In this document: positions 34,637 to 40,942 of the stretch, piece by piece
How positions within the stretch are numbered: position 1 is the stretch's first letter
Layout of the letters: every line of letters begins with the position of its first letter
Source of the DNA: UBA2112 sp964596695
GTDB taxonomy: Bacteria; Patescibacteriota; Saccharimonadia; Saccharimonadales; Saccharimonadaceae
Direction of reading: 5' to 3'
Assembly (NCBI GenBank): GCA_964596695.1
Contig: CAZQVE010000005.1
Coordinates: forward strand, 1 to 64,000
DNA: 64,000 nt
Made by a program: the position numbers and the translations under genes
Notes under the pieces: model-generated
The model's database searches: none
What the model saw: only the letters and a program-made list of their open reading frames with translations
What the model was told of the DNA's origin: nothing

Positions 34637-37317
34637 GTATGACACGCTCCATTACCACAGTTAGGACAATAGATACATCCTTCTGCTAATACCATCTCTG
34701 TGCCACATTCACAAACTCCGTCTTCAACATGGAAAGCATTTAATCCATAACTTTCAGCTTCATATCCTAGACTATTAATAGATGAAGCAGTGAATCGAAT
34801 AGTATTATCAAAGAAAGTAGGTAAATATTGTTCAAATCCTTTAAGGTTACGTCTAATGTATTCTTTAACATAGTCAGATACTTCTAATCTTAATGCTTCC
34901 TTTGTTGATTCAATATGTAAAATTTGTTCGTGACGTGACTTGTCTCGATAGATTGAAAGTCCTTTACAATTTAATGCATGTGCTAAGAAATAAGCTTGTT
35001 TAACATCTTCTACTGTTGCGTTACTTGGCATGTTAATAGTCTTACTTATAGAATTGTCTACATATTGTTGCCAAATTGATTGAGCAAAAACATGATCACC
35101 CCAATGCATAGTAATAGCAGTAACGAATACTTTCTTAATCCAATCTGGAATTTCATTAATACCTTCACAGCTTGAATAGTTTTGAACTATTTTGTCTAAT
35201 AATTCTTGACTATAGATTCCTTCCTCTTTGAGAGCATTGATAAAATGTTGGTTCCAGAATTTGAATTTAGTTGTTTTATCTGCTAGTGTTTTCTCGTAGA
35301 ACAATCCAAATACAGGTTCAATACCGCTAGAACATCCACTAATCATTGAGATTGTGCCAGTTGGAGCTTCTGTTCCTACCCATGAGTTTCGTATACCAAA
35401 TGTATTTAATTTCTTTATGTAGTCTTCTGAGAGATCTATGTTGCCTTCTATTTTAGATTTAACTAAATCATAACTTGATTTGCCTGTAACTTGTGTAAGT
35501 TTTCTCCAATTAACAGCTTGTCCTCTTGTGAATGCTAAATCAATTGATTCTTCTAAAGCAGCTTCATGCATTGATTTTGCGATCATAGACATTACTTCGT
35601 ATCCTTCTTGAGTATTGTATCCTATTCTCATTTTGTATAATGCATCACCAACTCCCATGATTCCTATTCCTACTCTTCTAAATTGTTTTGTAGTCTCTTC
35701 TATTGCAGCGTCAGGATACAAGGAAACTGATACCACATTATCTAAACCTCTAATAACTTCTTTACATGCAATTTCGAATGCTTCTTTATCGAACCCTCCA
35801 GTTGGGGTAACGAATTTCGCAGCATTAACAGAAGCAAGAGTACAAGAGTCATTTGGATAGAGATATTGTTCACCGCAAGGATTAGTCGCATTTAGATCGC
35901 CAAACAAAGGTTTGAATGGATTGAATTTATTAGCGTTATCAAAAAACAGAACTCCAGGTTCAGCACTTGCATGAGCTGATTCTGCTATATTATCAAAGAA
36001 TCTTCTAGTATCCATTTGACCCCATATCTTTTTATCTCTAGGATTAATTAGATCGAATGGTTCGTTTGTATATAATTTGTTCCAAAAGTTAGCATCTAAA
36101 CCTACTGAAATATTAAAGTTTTCTAATACCCCCGCTTCTTTCTTACAGTTAATGAACTTTTCAATATCAGGATGCCAATATTCTAGAATTCCCATATTTG
36201 CCCCACGCCTTCCTGTTCCTGCTTTAACACGCTCAGTAGTATCATCTATAGCTTCAAGCCAAGAAATTGCACCGCTAGAACCTCCTTGAATATCAGCTAC
36301 TATATCACCTTCGGGTCTAAGATTAGATACGTTTACTCCTAATCCTCCTGCTTTCTTGTAAATTCGTGACGCTCTAACACTAGTAGTAAACATAATATCG
36401 TCAAGATCATCTTTCATACTTAATACGAAACAAGCGTTACCTCCTCCCAATGGTCTACCAAAGTTCATCAAAACTGGAGTGTTAAACATATATTCTCCTT
36501 TTACCATTCTGTTGTAATACATTTTCCATATTCCTTTGTCGCCAAAATGTTTCTCAAGGTATGGAATTAATTCTTTAGTTATCTTTAGGGAATAAAATTC
36601 CTCACCAATTTGAACCTGTTCTAAAATAGGTCTAATCCTAAAAGAACCAATCTGTTCAAATAGATATAGAATACGTCCTGCGTGATATGGATTAAGATTG
36701 TATTGGTTAAAAATTTCCCAATTTTGTTCATAGAATAAGTTACCAAGTTTCTTTTCATCAAAGTTTATTAATGGTCTAGTCTTTCTAGTAAAATTATCTG
36801 GAGATAAAACTTCTAGGTCATGAATAAAGTCACCAATAGCAATTCCTTTTGCAATCCTTTCAAACATTGCACTAGGTTGCTCTCTAGCTCTTCTATGTTC
36901 TACACGTTCTCCCTTCTCATTAGTAGTATACCAAACATCACAGATAAGATAACGTTTCTTTAGTGTTAGAAGTTGATTCTCTGTCATGGATTTAGAAACT
37001 GAATCTAGATATTGTGTATCTAAGATTTTTTCTTTCTCTAATCTTTCTTTTGCTTTTTGGTCGCGATATAGTATGTATTTTTCCGCCACCTTATAATGAC
37101 CTAAATGCATGAGAGAAACTACAACTACATCTTGAATCATTTCAATTGTTATTGGTTCCGAAGAGCTCTCTAGAACCTGAACAACATAATCTGTTACTGT
37201 TTCCACTTGGGTGAGATCAGAATTAGGGACTTCTCTAAACGCTTTCATAACAGCGTTATAAATTTTCTTTTCATTAAAATTCTCATTTGATTTATCTCGT
37301 TTTAAAATCGTTAACAT
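34633..37317 (-). CDS. nrdJ: Adenosylcobalamin-dependent ribonucleotide reductase (class II)
   Basis: Residues 1-about 95 are an ATP-cone (ILKRDKSNENFNEKKIYNAV). The catalytic barrel contains GGNACFVLSM with the first active-site cysteine, NPCGEQ (about 478-483) with the radical cysteine and glutamate, and AGTGRRGANMG. The C-terminal tail has CECG...CPNCGNGACHT, combining a zinc-ribbon-like pair with the reducing cysteines of class II enzymes. It reduces ribonucleotides to deoxynucleotides and needs vitamin B12, which Nitrososphaeria can make. TATAAATA lies about 32 nt upstream of the ATG and is shared with the non-coding region beyond. Length (894 aa) is normal for a form with ATP-cone. Confidence 0.93.
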   Translation of the reverse strand: MLTILKRDKSNENFNEKKIYNAVMKAFREVPNSDLTQVETVTDYVVQVLESSSEPITIEMIQDVVVVSLMHLGHYKVAEKYILYRDQKAKERLEKEKILDTQYLDSVSKSMTENQLLTLKKRYLICDVWYTTNEKGERVEHRRAREQPSAMFERIAKGIAIGDFIHDLEVLSPDNFTRKTRPLINFDEKKLGNLFYEQNWEIFNQYNLNPYHAGRILYLFEQIGSFRIRPILEQVQIGEEFYSLKITKELIPYLEKHFGDKGIWKMYYNRMVKGEYMFNTPVLMNFGRPLGGGNACFVLSMKDDLDDIMFTTSVRASRIYKKAGGLGVNVSNLRPEGDIVADIQGGSSGAISWLEAIDDTTERVKAGTGRRGANMGILEYWHPDIEKFINCKKEAGVLENFNISVGLDANFWNKLYTNEPFDLINPRDKKIWGQMDTRRFFDNIAESAHASAEPGVLFFDNANKFNPFKPLFGDLNATNPCGEQYLYPNDSCTLASVNAAKFVTPTGGFDKEAFEIACKEVIRGLDNVVSVSLYPDAAIEETTKQFRRVGIGIMGVGDALYKMRIGYNTQEGYEVMSMIAKSMHEAALEESIDLAFTRGQAVNWRKLTQVTGKSSYDLVKSKIEGNIDLSEDYIKKLNTFGIRNSWVGTEAPTGTISMISGCSSGIEPVFGLFYEKTLADKTTKFKFWNQHFINALKEEGIYSQELLDKIVQNYSSCEGINEIPDWIKKVFVTAITMHWGDHVFAQSIWQQYVDNSISKTINMPSNATVEDVKQAYFLAHALNCKGLSIYRDKSRHEQILHIESTKEALRLEVSDYVKEYIRRNLKGFEQYLPTFFDNTIRFTASSINSLGYEAESYGLNAFHVEDGVCECGTEMVLAEGCIYCPNCGNGACHT

Positions 37318-37345
37318 AAGTAACTAACAAATGGTAGCTGGGTTA

Positions 37346-37352
37346 TTTATAT
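37346..37352. promoter_or_regulatory. Shared TATA box (RNR / plus-strand non-coding RNA)
   Basis: TTTATAT on the plus strand, TATAAATA on the minus strand. For the minus strand the centre is 32 nt from the RNR ATG. For the plus strand, transcription would begin at about 37371-37375, exactly where a 9-nt sequence that closes a terminal RNA stem begins. Confidence 0.45.
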
Positions 37353-37370
37353 CAAACGTTATTAAAAATA

Positions 37371-37560
37371 GAGCTAATGTAGGCGTTGTTTGAGACGCCT
37401 CGTTCTTCTCCGTAGTCGTTAACTACACTGCATTGGCTCTCCTCCTTACATGGTGCCCCATATTATTTCAATGGATTCGGGAGTGTCGCTATATTCGGAT
37501 GCAGTTCCACGCCCTTCACGTAGAACCTCATTAGCGGAACATACTCGTAATGATATTAAA
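37371..37560 (+). ncRNA. Candidate structured non-coding RNA
   Basis: No protein frame of note is present, and the stretch is visibly more G+C-rich than its surroundings. On the plus strand GAGCTAATG (37371-37379) can pair with CATTGGCTC (37431-37439) including one U-G wobble, enclosing hairpins AGGCGT/ACGCCT (37381-37400) and GTAGT/ACTAC (37412-37426). A second block has CGCTA/TAGCG (37487-37491 / 37532-37536) enclosing GTTC/GAAC (37504-37507 / 37523-37526). The 5' arm starts one TATA-spacing from 37346-37352. The minus strand could also be transcribed from TATATAAA at 37570-37577. No known RNA family is recognised. Confidence 0.45.
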
Positions 37561-37580
37561 ACATAGAACATATATAAATT

Positions 37581-37775
37581 AATTGGCCGACGCTGAATCT
37601 TACACATCTCAGAGGATTTACTAGTTTACCTCCGCAAGCCTCAAGTTCGTTGTGCACTTTACCAGTATGAACCCGTACTTAGTCTAACAATATAGTTAAC
37701 GTTACTAGAATAAAAAGCTTGAGGGTAAAAATCGTAAACCCCTCAAGCATGGATGGAAATAACCCAGTACTATCC
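37581..37775. other. Non-coding stretch with hairpins
   Basis: No open frame worth calling. Visible inverted repeats are GAGG/CCTC (37612-37615 / 37629-37632), GTTC/GAAC (37645-37648 / 37669-37672), a perfect 9-bp GCTTGAGGG/CCCTCAAGC (37717-37725 / 37740-37748), and GGATGG/CTATCC (37751-37756 / 37770-37775) with one wobble. It may be a second small RNA, untranslated regulatory DNA or part of a replication origin. The sequence does not say which. Confidence 0.35.
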
Positions 37776-37809
37776 GGTAACATAAGTGAAAGAACTAATA
37801 ATATAAACG

Positions 37810-37855
37810 TTTAGAAAGATGAAAGGCAGTCCTCACAAACTTTCATCTCTCTAAA
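37810..37855. repeat. Long inverted repeat (16-nt arms, 15 matched)
   Basis: TTTAGAAAGATGAAAG and CTTTCATCTCTCTAAA pair at 15 of 16 positions around a 14-nt loop. The single mismatch is a G-U wobble if the minus strand is transcribed. It sits among other hairpins in the intergenic region. Terminator, origin hairpin or RNA stem are all possible. Confidence 0.5.
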
Positions 37856-37897
37856 ACAAAGGAGAATGACCGTTCCACGTCTTATGGGTTAGTGAAA

Positions 37898-37933
37898 GCT
37901 TTGGGAATATAAATGTAACCTTTGTCCCAAAGC
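37898..37933. repeat. Inverted repeat (9-bp arms)
   Basis: GCTTTGGGA (37898-37906) and TCCCAAAGC (37925-37933) are perfectly complementary, separated by 18 nt that contain AATATAAATG, a TATA-like sequence. The arrangement resembles the TATA-within-inverted-repeat at 31427-31454. Confidence 0.4.
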
Positions 37934-37967
37934 AATTGCTAAAAAGGATTTAGGAAATATTTTTGGA

Positions 37968-38153
37968 TTTGTGCTCAGAGTGAACCATGTACATGCTTCA
38001 AAGCATGTACCTATAGAGATATTAGTAAGATTTATATTAAGTAGATCGCTACATAATTAAACATACCGTTTATGTAATAAAAGTATTAGTATAAAGTATC
38101 TAATACTTTTATGTGGATGTAGCAAAGCATGTACATGCTTCTATTTGTGCTCA
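37968..38153. repeat. Cluster of direct and inverted repeats, candidate replication origin
   Basis: TTTGTGCTCA occurs at 37968-37977 and 38144-38153, bracketing three inverted repeats: GTACATGCTT/AAGCATGTAC (37989-37998 / 38001-38010), a nested structure GCTACAT/ATGTAGC (38048-38054 / 38117-38123) enclosing TAAAAGTATTAG/CTAATACTTTTA (38078-38089 / 38100-38111), and the palindrome at 38125-38140. The cluster is in the only long gene-free interval, where gene orientation switches from mainly minus to mainly plus. These are usual features of origins, but no initiator-binding site is proven. Confidence 0.4.
38125..38140. promoter_or_regulatory. 16-bp perfect palindrome, candidate operator
   Basis: AAGCATGTACATGCTT is a perfect palindrome about 70 bp before the TATA box of the ribbon-helix-helix-like gene at 38247. 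The half-site AAGCATGTAC/GTACATGCTT recurs at 37989-38010. A dimeric regulator encoded by the adjacent gene would be a natural ligand (inference). Confidence 0.4.
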
Positions 38154-38246
38154 AGCCTAAAAATATTTTCTTAGTGTCTTTTTTTTCTATTGTAATAGCG
38201 TGATATGATTTATATTATGGTACAAATTAACAAAGGGGGACGAAAG

Positions 38247-38582
38247 ATGGAATTCATATTGAAAACCTTAAACGATCAGGAAATAATGACAAACACAAAG
38301 ACGAACCCAAGGAAATCAGTTCATATAAATAAAATAGTTAATGATAAAATAAAGACTCATAAAAAAAGTTTTAAAGAGATAGGATATGACGTAACTGATC
38401 TTCAAGTTATTAATGCTGGATTAGAAGCTTTAGATGTAGTAAAGCCAAATGACATTAATCTCATGCGATTAGAATTAAGCAAAAGAGAAACTGAAAATAG
38501 TAGAATGTTATCAACAATTGCATCATTGCATAGGACAATTCAGAAACTTAAGAAACAAAATGCAAATCCAACAAATAAGTAA
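38247..38582 (+). CDS. Ribbon-helix-helix-like DNA-binding protein with coiled coil (111 aa)
   Basis: ATG 38247 is chosen because TTTATATT (38209-38216) would start transcription about 9 nt upstream and AAAGGGGGA precedes it as a possible ribosome binding site. Longer frames start at 38217 or 38205. Residues about 20-65 (RKSVHINKIVNDKIKTHKK ... LQVINAGLEALD) look like the strand-helix-helix of MetJ/Arc-type repressors. The C-terminal 45 residues form a coiled coil (SKRETENSRMLSTIASLHRT). It sits next to a palindrome-rich region, so autoregulation or origin binding is plausible. The 3' end overlaps the ThyX-like gene. Confidence 0.55.
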   Translation: MEFILKTLNDQEIMTNTKTNPRKSVHINKIVNDKIKTHKKSFKEIGYDVTDLQVINAGLEALDVVKPNDINLMRLELSKRETENSRMLSTIASLHRTIQKLKKQNANPTNK

Positions 38583-39963
38583 GAACATCACTGCTTATTG
38601 GCCTGATCATTCTAACTATGAACTTTTTAAATCACTTTTATTTGGAACCGTTTCTCGCAGCTTAAAAGGGCCAAAAGAACGTTATGAATTTTACAAGAAT
38701 AAGAAAGATGGATTAGAAGGTAATGCTAAAAGATTCTTAGAAACTAATTTAGGTTTTGGTGACGAAAGTATTGCAGAACAATTTAATTTTAATCTAGAAT
38801 TTCATGAAGTTCCAATTATGTTCTCTTTTGAATGGTTATATCATCCATATCAATCTCCAATAGAATCTTCTACACGATACATAAAATTAGATGGAAGTTA
38901 CTATTATGACTATCCTCAGTTTAGTTATGATCTTTTGTATGATGAATTCATTGATGAAATAAAACATGGAATGAATACTTACATTAAGGCACAAGAGCCT
39001 GTAAGAAAGTTCTATGAAGAAAAGTTTCCTATTGAAAGTATAGATTGGACTGGAGTTGAAGAGGAGAATATTAAAACTAGATATGATTCTGCTATAAAAA
39101 GCAAGACTAATGATGCTGTAAAAATATTCCTTCCTATGTCTACTAAAACTAATTTTACTACATGTCTTAATGCTCGTGCCCTGAAAAATTTATTGGTAGA
39201 ATTGGCTAAATCAAATGTTCAATTTTTTGGAGCATATGATCAGATATTGATGCCATTAATTAGATATGTTCAAACTGATCCTCAAACTGAATGTCTCTTT
39301 GGTAGATTACATCAAAGTATTGTAGATGGGTTAAAACAACATCAAGACGAACTTACCAATAAAGTAGAAGCGGTATCTTGGGATATTCCTGATGGATTAA
39401 CCGAACGAGTAGCAATATCGAAATTAACTCCATATACTATTCCTACTTATCCAACTAAAAGACCAAATAGATTCTGTAAGGTTCCTGAAGTATATAGAAA
39501 GCATTTGTTTAATGTTGAGGTTTATAGTTCACTTGCTGTTATTAGAGATTTATTTAGACAAAGACCTCCATTTAAAGAAATATTTTCTATGGGTTCTGAA
39601 AAATGGGAATTGGTAGCACACAAAGACATGATAGATCATTTCCCAAGTATACTAAATGAATACAGAGAGGGATCTAAAATAAATGAACTAATTATATCTC
39701 CTAATCCGTTAATTAAGATTGGTGCATTGCCATTAGGTATGAAGGTAAAATGGAGAATGTATGCGACTTTATATGATCTTTCTAACATAGTAGAACTTAG
39801 AAGTGGTAGTGGTGGCTATTGGGAATATATACAGATTGCTCGTGATATTGCGACTATAATAAATAAGAATGGTTTATATGACAATTTGTTCCTTAATGCA
39901 GATATGACAACAGATTATAACGAAACATTGCCAACTCTTAGACAGGAGATGAAGAAAAAATGA
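38560..39963 (+). CDS. ThyX-like protein (divergent flavin-dependent thymidylate synthase)
   Basis: The start is ATG 38560 (MQIQQISKNITAYWPD), inside the upstream gene. Residues 94-107 read YHPYQSPIESSTRY, aligning with the ThyX signature RHRxxSxNExSxRY at H, S, E, S, R and Y, but both leading arginines and the asparagine are replaced. The preceding SIAEQFNFNLEFHEVPIMFS fits the family's H..E..... strand. The chain is about twice the normal ThyX length (467 versus 220-270 residues). A second region (VELRSGSGGYWEYIQIARDI) resembles the ThyX C-terminal QWEIR-like helix, suggesting an internal duplication. It may make dTMP, or have lost that activity. Confidence 0.65.
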   Translation: MQIQQISKNITAYWPDHSNYELFKSLLFGTVSRSLKGPKERYEFYKNKKDGLEGNAKRFLETNLGFGDESIAEQFNFNLEFHEVPIMFSFEWLYHPYQSPIESSTRYIKLDGSYYYDYPQFSYDLLYDEFIDEIKHGMNTYIKAQEPVRKFYEEKFPIESIDWTGVEEENIKTRYDSAIKSKTNDAVKIFLPMSTKTNFTTCLNARALKNLLVELAKSNVQFFGAYDQILMPLIRYVQTDPQTECLFGRLHQSIVDGLKQHQDELTNKVEAVSWDIPDGLTERVAISKLTPYTIPTYPTKRPNRFCKVPEVYRKHLFNVEVYSSLAVIRDLFRQRPPFKEIFSMGSEKWELVAHKDMIDHFPSILNEYREGSKINELIISPNPLIKIGALPLGMKVKWRMYATLYDLSNIVELRSGSGGYWEYIQIARDIATIINKNGLYDNLFLNADMTTDYNETLPTLRQEMKKK

Positions 39964-40016
39964 GAAATTGGTTTAAAAGAAAACTCAAAGTAGGGAGTGT
40001 ACATAATGGTTCATGA
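39960..40016 (+). CDS. Possible 18-aa peptide
   Basis: ATG overlaps the stop of the ThyX-like gene (ATGA), and its own TGA lies within the next zinc-protein gene, so it would bridge the two by coupling. The peptide is basic (MRNWFKRKLKVGSVHNGS). There is no independent support that it is a real product. Confidence 0.2.
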   Translation: MRNWFKRKLKVGSVHNGS

Positions 40017-40143
40017 ATGTAACGATTGCGGTTGTGAATTGGATATATGCGATAAATGTCAAAAAATTCTTTGTGAGAATTGTTACTTAAATGGAAAAGG
40101 TAAATGTAAGGAGTGTAAAAGAAGTAATGCCTTGTCCAATTAG
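40006..40143 (+). CDS. Miniature zinc-binding protein (45 aa)
   Basis: Nine cysteines in 45 residues: CNDCGCELDICDKC, CENC and CKEC, enough for two zinc sites in a B-box or treble-clef-like arrangement. The ATG is preceded by GGGAG. The stop lies inside the following gene, whose start at 40127 overlaps. Such a cysteine density in a clean frame is strong evidence for a real gene. Function unknown; protein-protein or nucleic-acid contacts are typical of such modules. Confidence 0.6.
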   Translation: MVHECNDCGCELDICDKCQKILCENCYLNGKGKCKECKRSNALSN

Positions 40144-40306
40144 GTCTAAAGACGAATCTTATATAATAGCACAAGAAGCATTAAACTATTTTTATAATGA
40201 GAAAATGAAAGCATGTGTTACTATTGATGAAGCTAAAAAAGAAATAGACGAATATGCCCAAGTTAAACGTCATATAACAAGAGCATTTGATAAGTTGGAG
40301 AATTAG
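40127..40306 (+). CDS. Small hypothetical protein (59 aa)
   Basis: ATG 40127 (MPCPIRSKDESYIIAQEALN) is preferred to the upstream start at 40091, because the extension is an out-of-frame reading of the zinc gene. The product is helical and charged (TIDEAKKEIDEYAQVKRHIT). It overlaps the preceding gene and is 2 bp from the next, so it is part of the same operon. Confidence 0.5.
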   Translation: MPCPIRSKDESYIIAQEALNYFYNEKMKACVTIDEAKKEIDEYAQVKRHITRAFDKLEN

Positions 40307-40308
40307 AA

Positions 40309-40575
40309 ATGGATTATTTTACTAGGGAATACATACGAAAAGATGTTAAAGACAAAGCAATATGTATTGTAGATGCAAGTGGTGCTAGTGGTGGAACTGC
40401 AAGTTGTGACTACCAATACAATGAAATCCATTATGATATACACTTTCATTTTCCTAAAGATATGAATCCTGAACAATTAAAACAAGTTCTAGAAGCTTTG
40501 AAAAAACCTGAAAGTTTACCTGAAGAGGTAGATACCCCAATAATTAAAAAGAAATCAAGATTCTTTTCTAGATAA
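40309..40575 (+). CDS. Hypothetical protein (88 aa)
   Basis: A mixed alpha/beta protein with a glycine-rich loop (VDASGASGGTASCDYQYNEI), a histidine-rich strand (HYDIHFHFP) and a basic tail ending KKKSRFFSR. No family is recognised. It ends the short plus-strand operon following the ThyX-like gene and overlaps the convergent 45-aa gene. Confidence 0.5.
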   Translation: MDYFTREYIRKDVKDKAICIVDASGASGGTASCDYQYNEIHYDIHFHFPKDMNPEQLKQVLEALKKPESLPEEVDTPIIKKKSRFFSR

Positions 40576-40692
40576 TTTTATATCTTCTTTTATATTATAA
40601 AGTTCTCTGTCTACGATTCTTAGACAGGATTCTAAATACATTTTATATAATTCTAATGTAAATCTGAACTGTTTTTCCCACAAGTTAAACAT
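40555..40692 (-). CDS. Small helical protein (45 aa)
   Basis: An ATG frame beginning MFNLWEKQFRFTLELYKMYL, entirely helical, which starts inside the upstream zinc-protein gene and ends inside the convergent plus-strand gene. The overlapping layout is like that of other tiny gene strings in this virus. Codon use and amphipathic pattern support a real product, but evidence is modest. Confidence 0.4.
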   Translation of the reverse strand: MFNLWEKQFRFTLELYKMYLESCLRIVDRELYNIKEDIKLSRKES

Positions 40693-40781
40693 TTTTCGTC
40701 CTTTATCCTTTCTGTTTCACATCTAAGACACATTTGACCTTCATGTTCCACAATATTTTCACAATATAGACATTGTGCCAT
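40653..40781 (-). CDS. Miniature zinc-binding protein (42 aa)
   Basis: Three CxxC pairs (CLYCENI, CLRCETE, CLTCGKN) in 42 residues, starting at ATG 40781, three base pairs after the stop of another tiny zinc gene. The regular cysteine pairs would hold one or two zinc ions. It helps fill the 370-bp interval between the plus-strand genes at 40309 and 40943, which would otherwise look empty. Confidence 0.55.
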   Translation of the reverse strand: MAQCLYCENIVEHEGQMCLRCETERIKDEKCLTCGKNSSDLH

Positions 40782-40783
40782 TT

Positions 40784-40879
40784 TTAATCATTCTCAAACA
40801 CTTCATCGTTACATTCTTGACACAATCCACAAGGATTAAGTTCGTCACATTCTAATTCACAATTCCAACATTTCATCAT
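40784..40879 (-). CDS. Miniature zinc-binding protein (31 aa)
   Basis: A 31-residue frame, MMKCWNCELECDELNPCGLC then QEC, with six cysteines that could form one zinc site. Tandem with the 42-aa zinc protein gene on the same strand. A TATA-like TTTATTACGG lies about 27 nt upstream, in the promoter interval of the plus-strand adhesin. It is short, but cysteine conservation in frame argues against chance. Confidence 0.5.
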   Translation of the reverse strand: MMKCWNCELECDELNPCGLCQECNDEVFEND

Positions 40880-40910
40880 AGCTACCTTTTACTAGAACCG
40901 TAATAAATAG

Positions 40911-40942
40911 TTTTATTTTAGAACGTTACTAGTATATAGTAT
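40911..40942 (+). promoter_or_regulatory. Promoter with AACGTTACT / TATATAGTA element
   Basis: TTTATTTTA is about 27-31 nt upstream of the ATG at 40943 and is followed by AACGTTACT (40922-40930) and TATATAGTA next to the start. The same succession occurs before the connector gene at 11180, suggesting co-regulation of two virion genes. Confidence 0.5.

Noticed and set aside
37371..37439. tRNA gene
   Set aside because: The 69-nt element has a closed stem with two hairpins, but lacks a T-loop consensus, a seven-nucleotide anticodon loop and a three-arm cloverleaf. The same applies to other structured gaps.
37360..37560. Cobalamin riboswitch controlling the B12-dependent RNR
   Set aside because: The position upstream of RNR is attractive, but the conserved B12-box sequence is not recognisable and the RNR TATA box lies between the structured block and the gene.
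37371..37720. Remnant of a TnpB/IS605-type right end and its guide RNA on the minus strand
   Set aside because: Short minus-strand frames contain phrases such as ACGG and LREGRGTA that recall TnpB C-termini, and a CTCAAAC occurs near the end. However, no RuvC or zinc-finger segment is present, the frames are broken, and the pairing pattern fits a plus-strand RNA better. Not enough to call.
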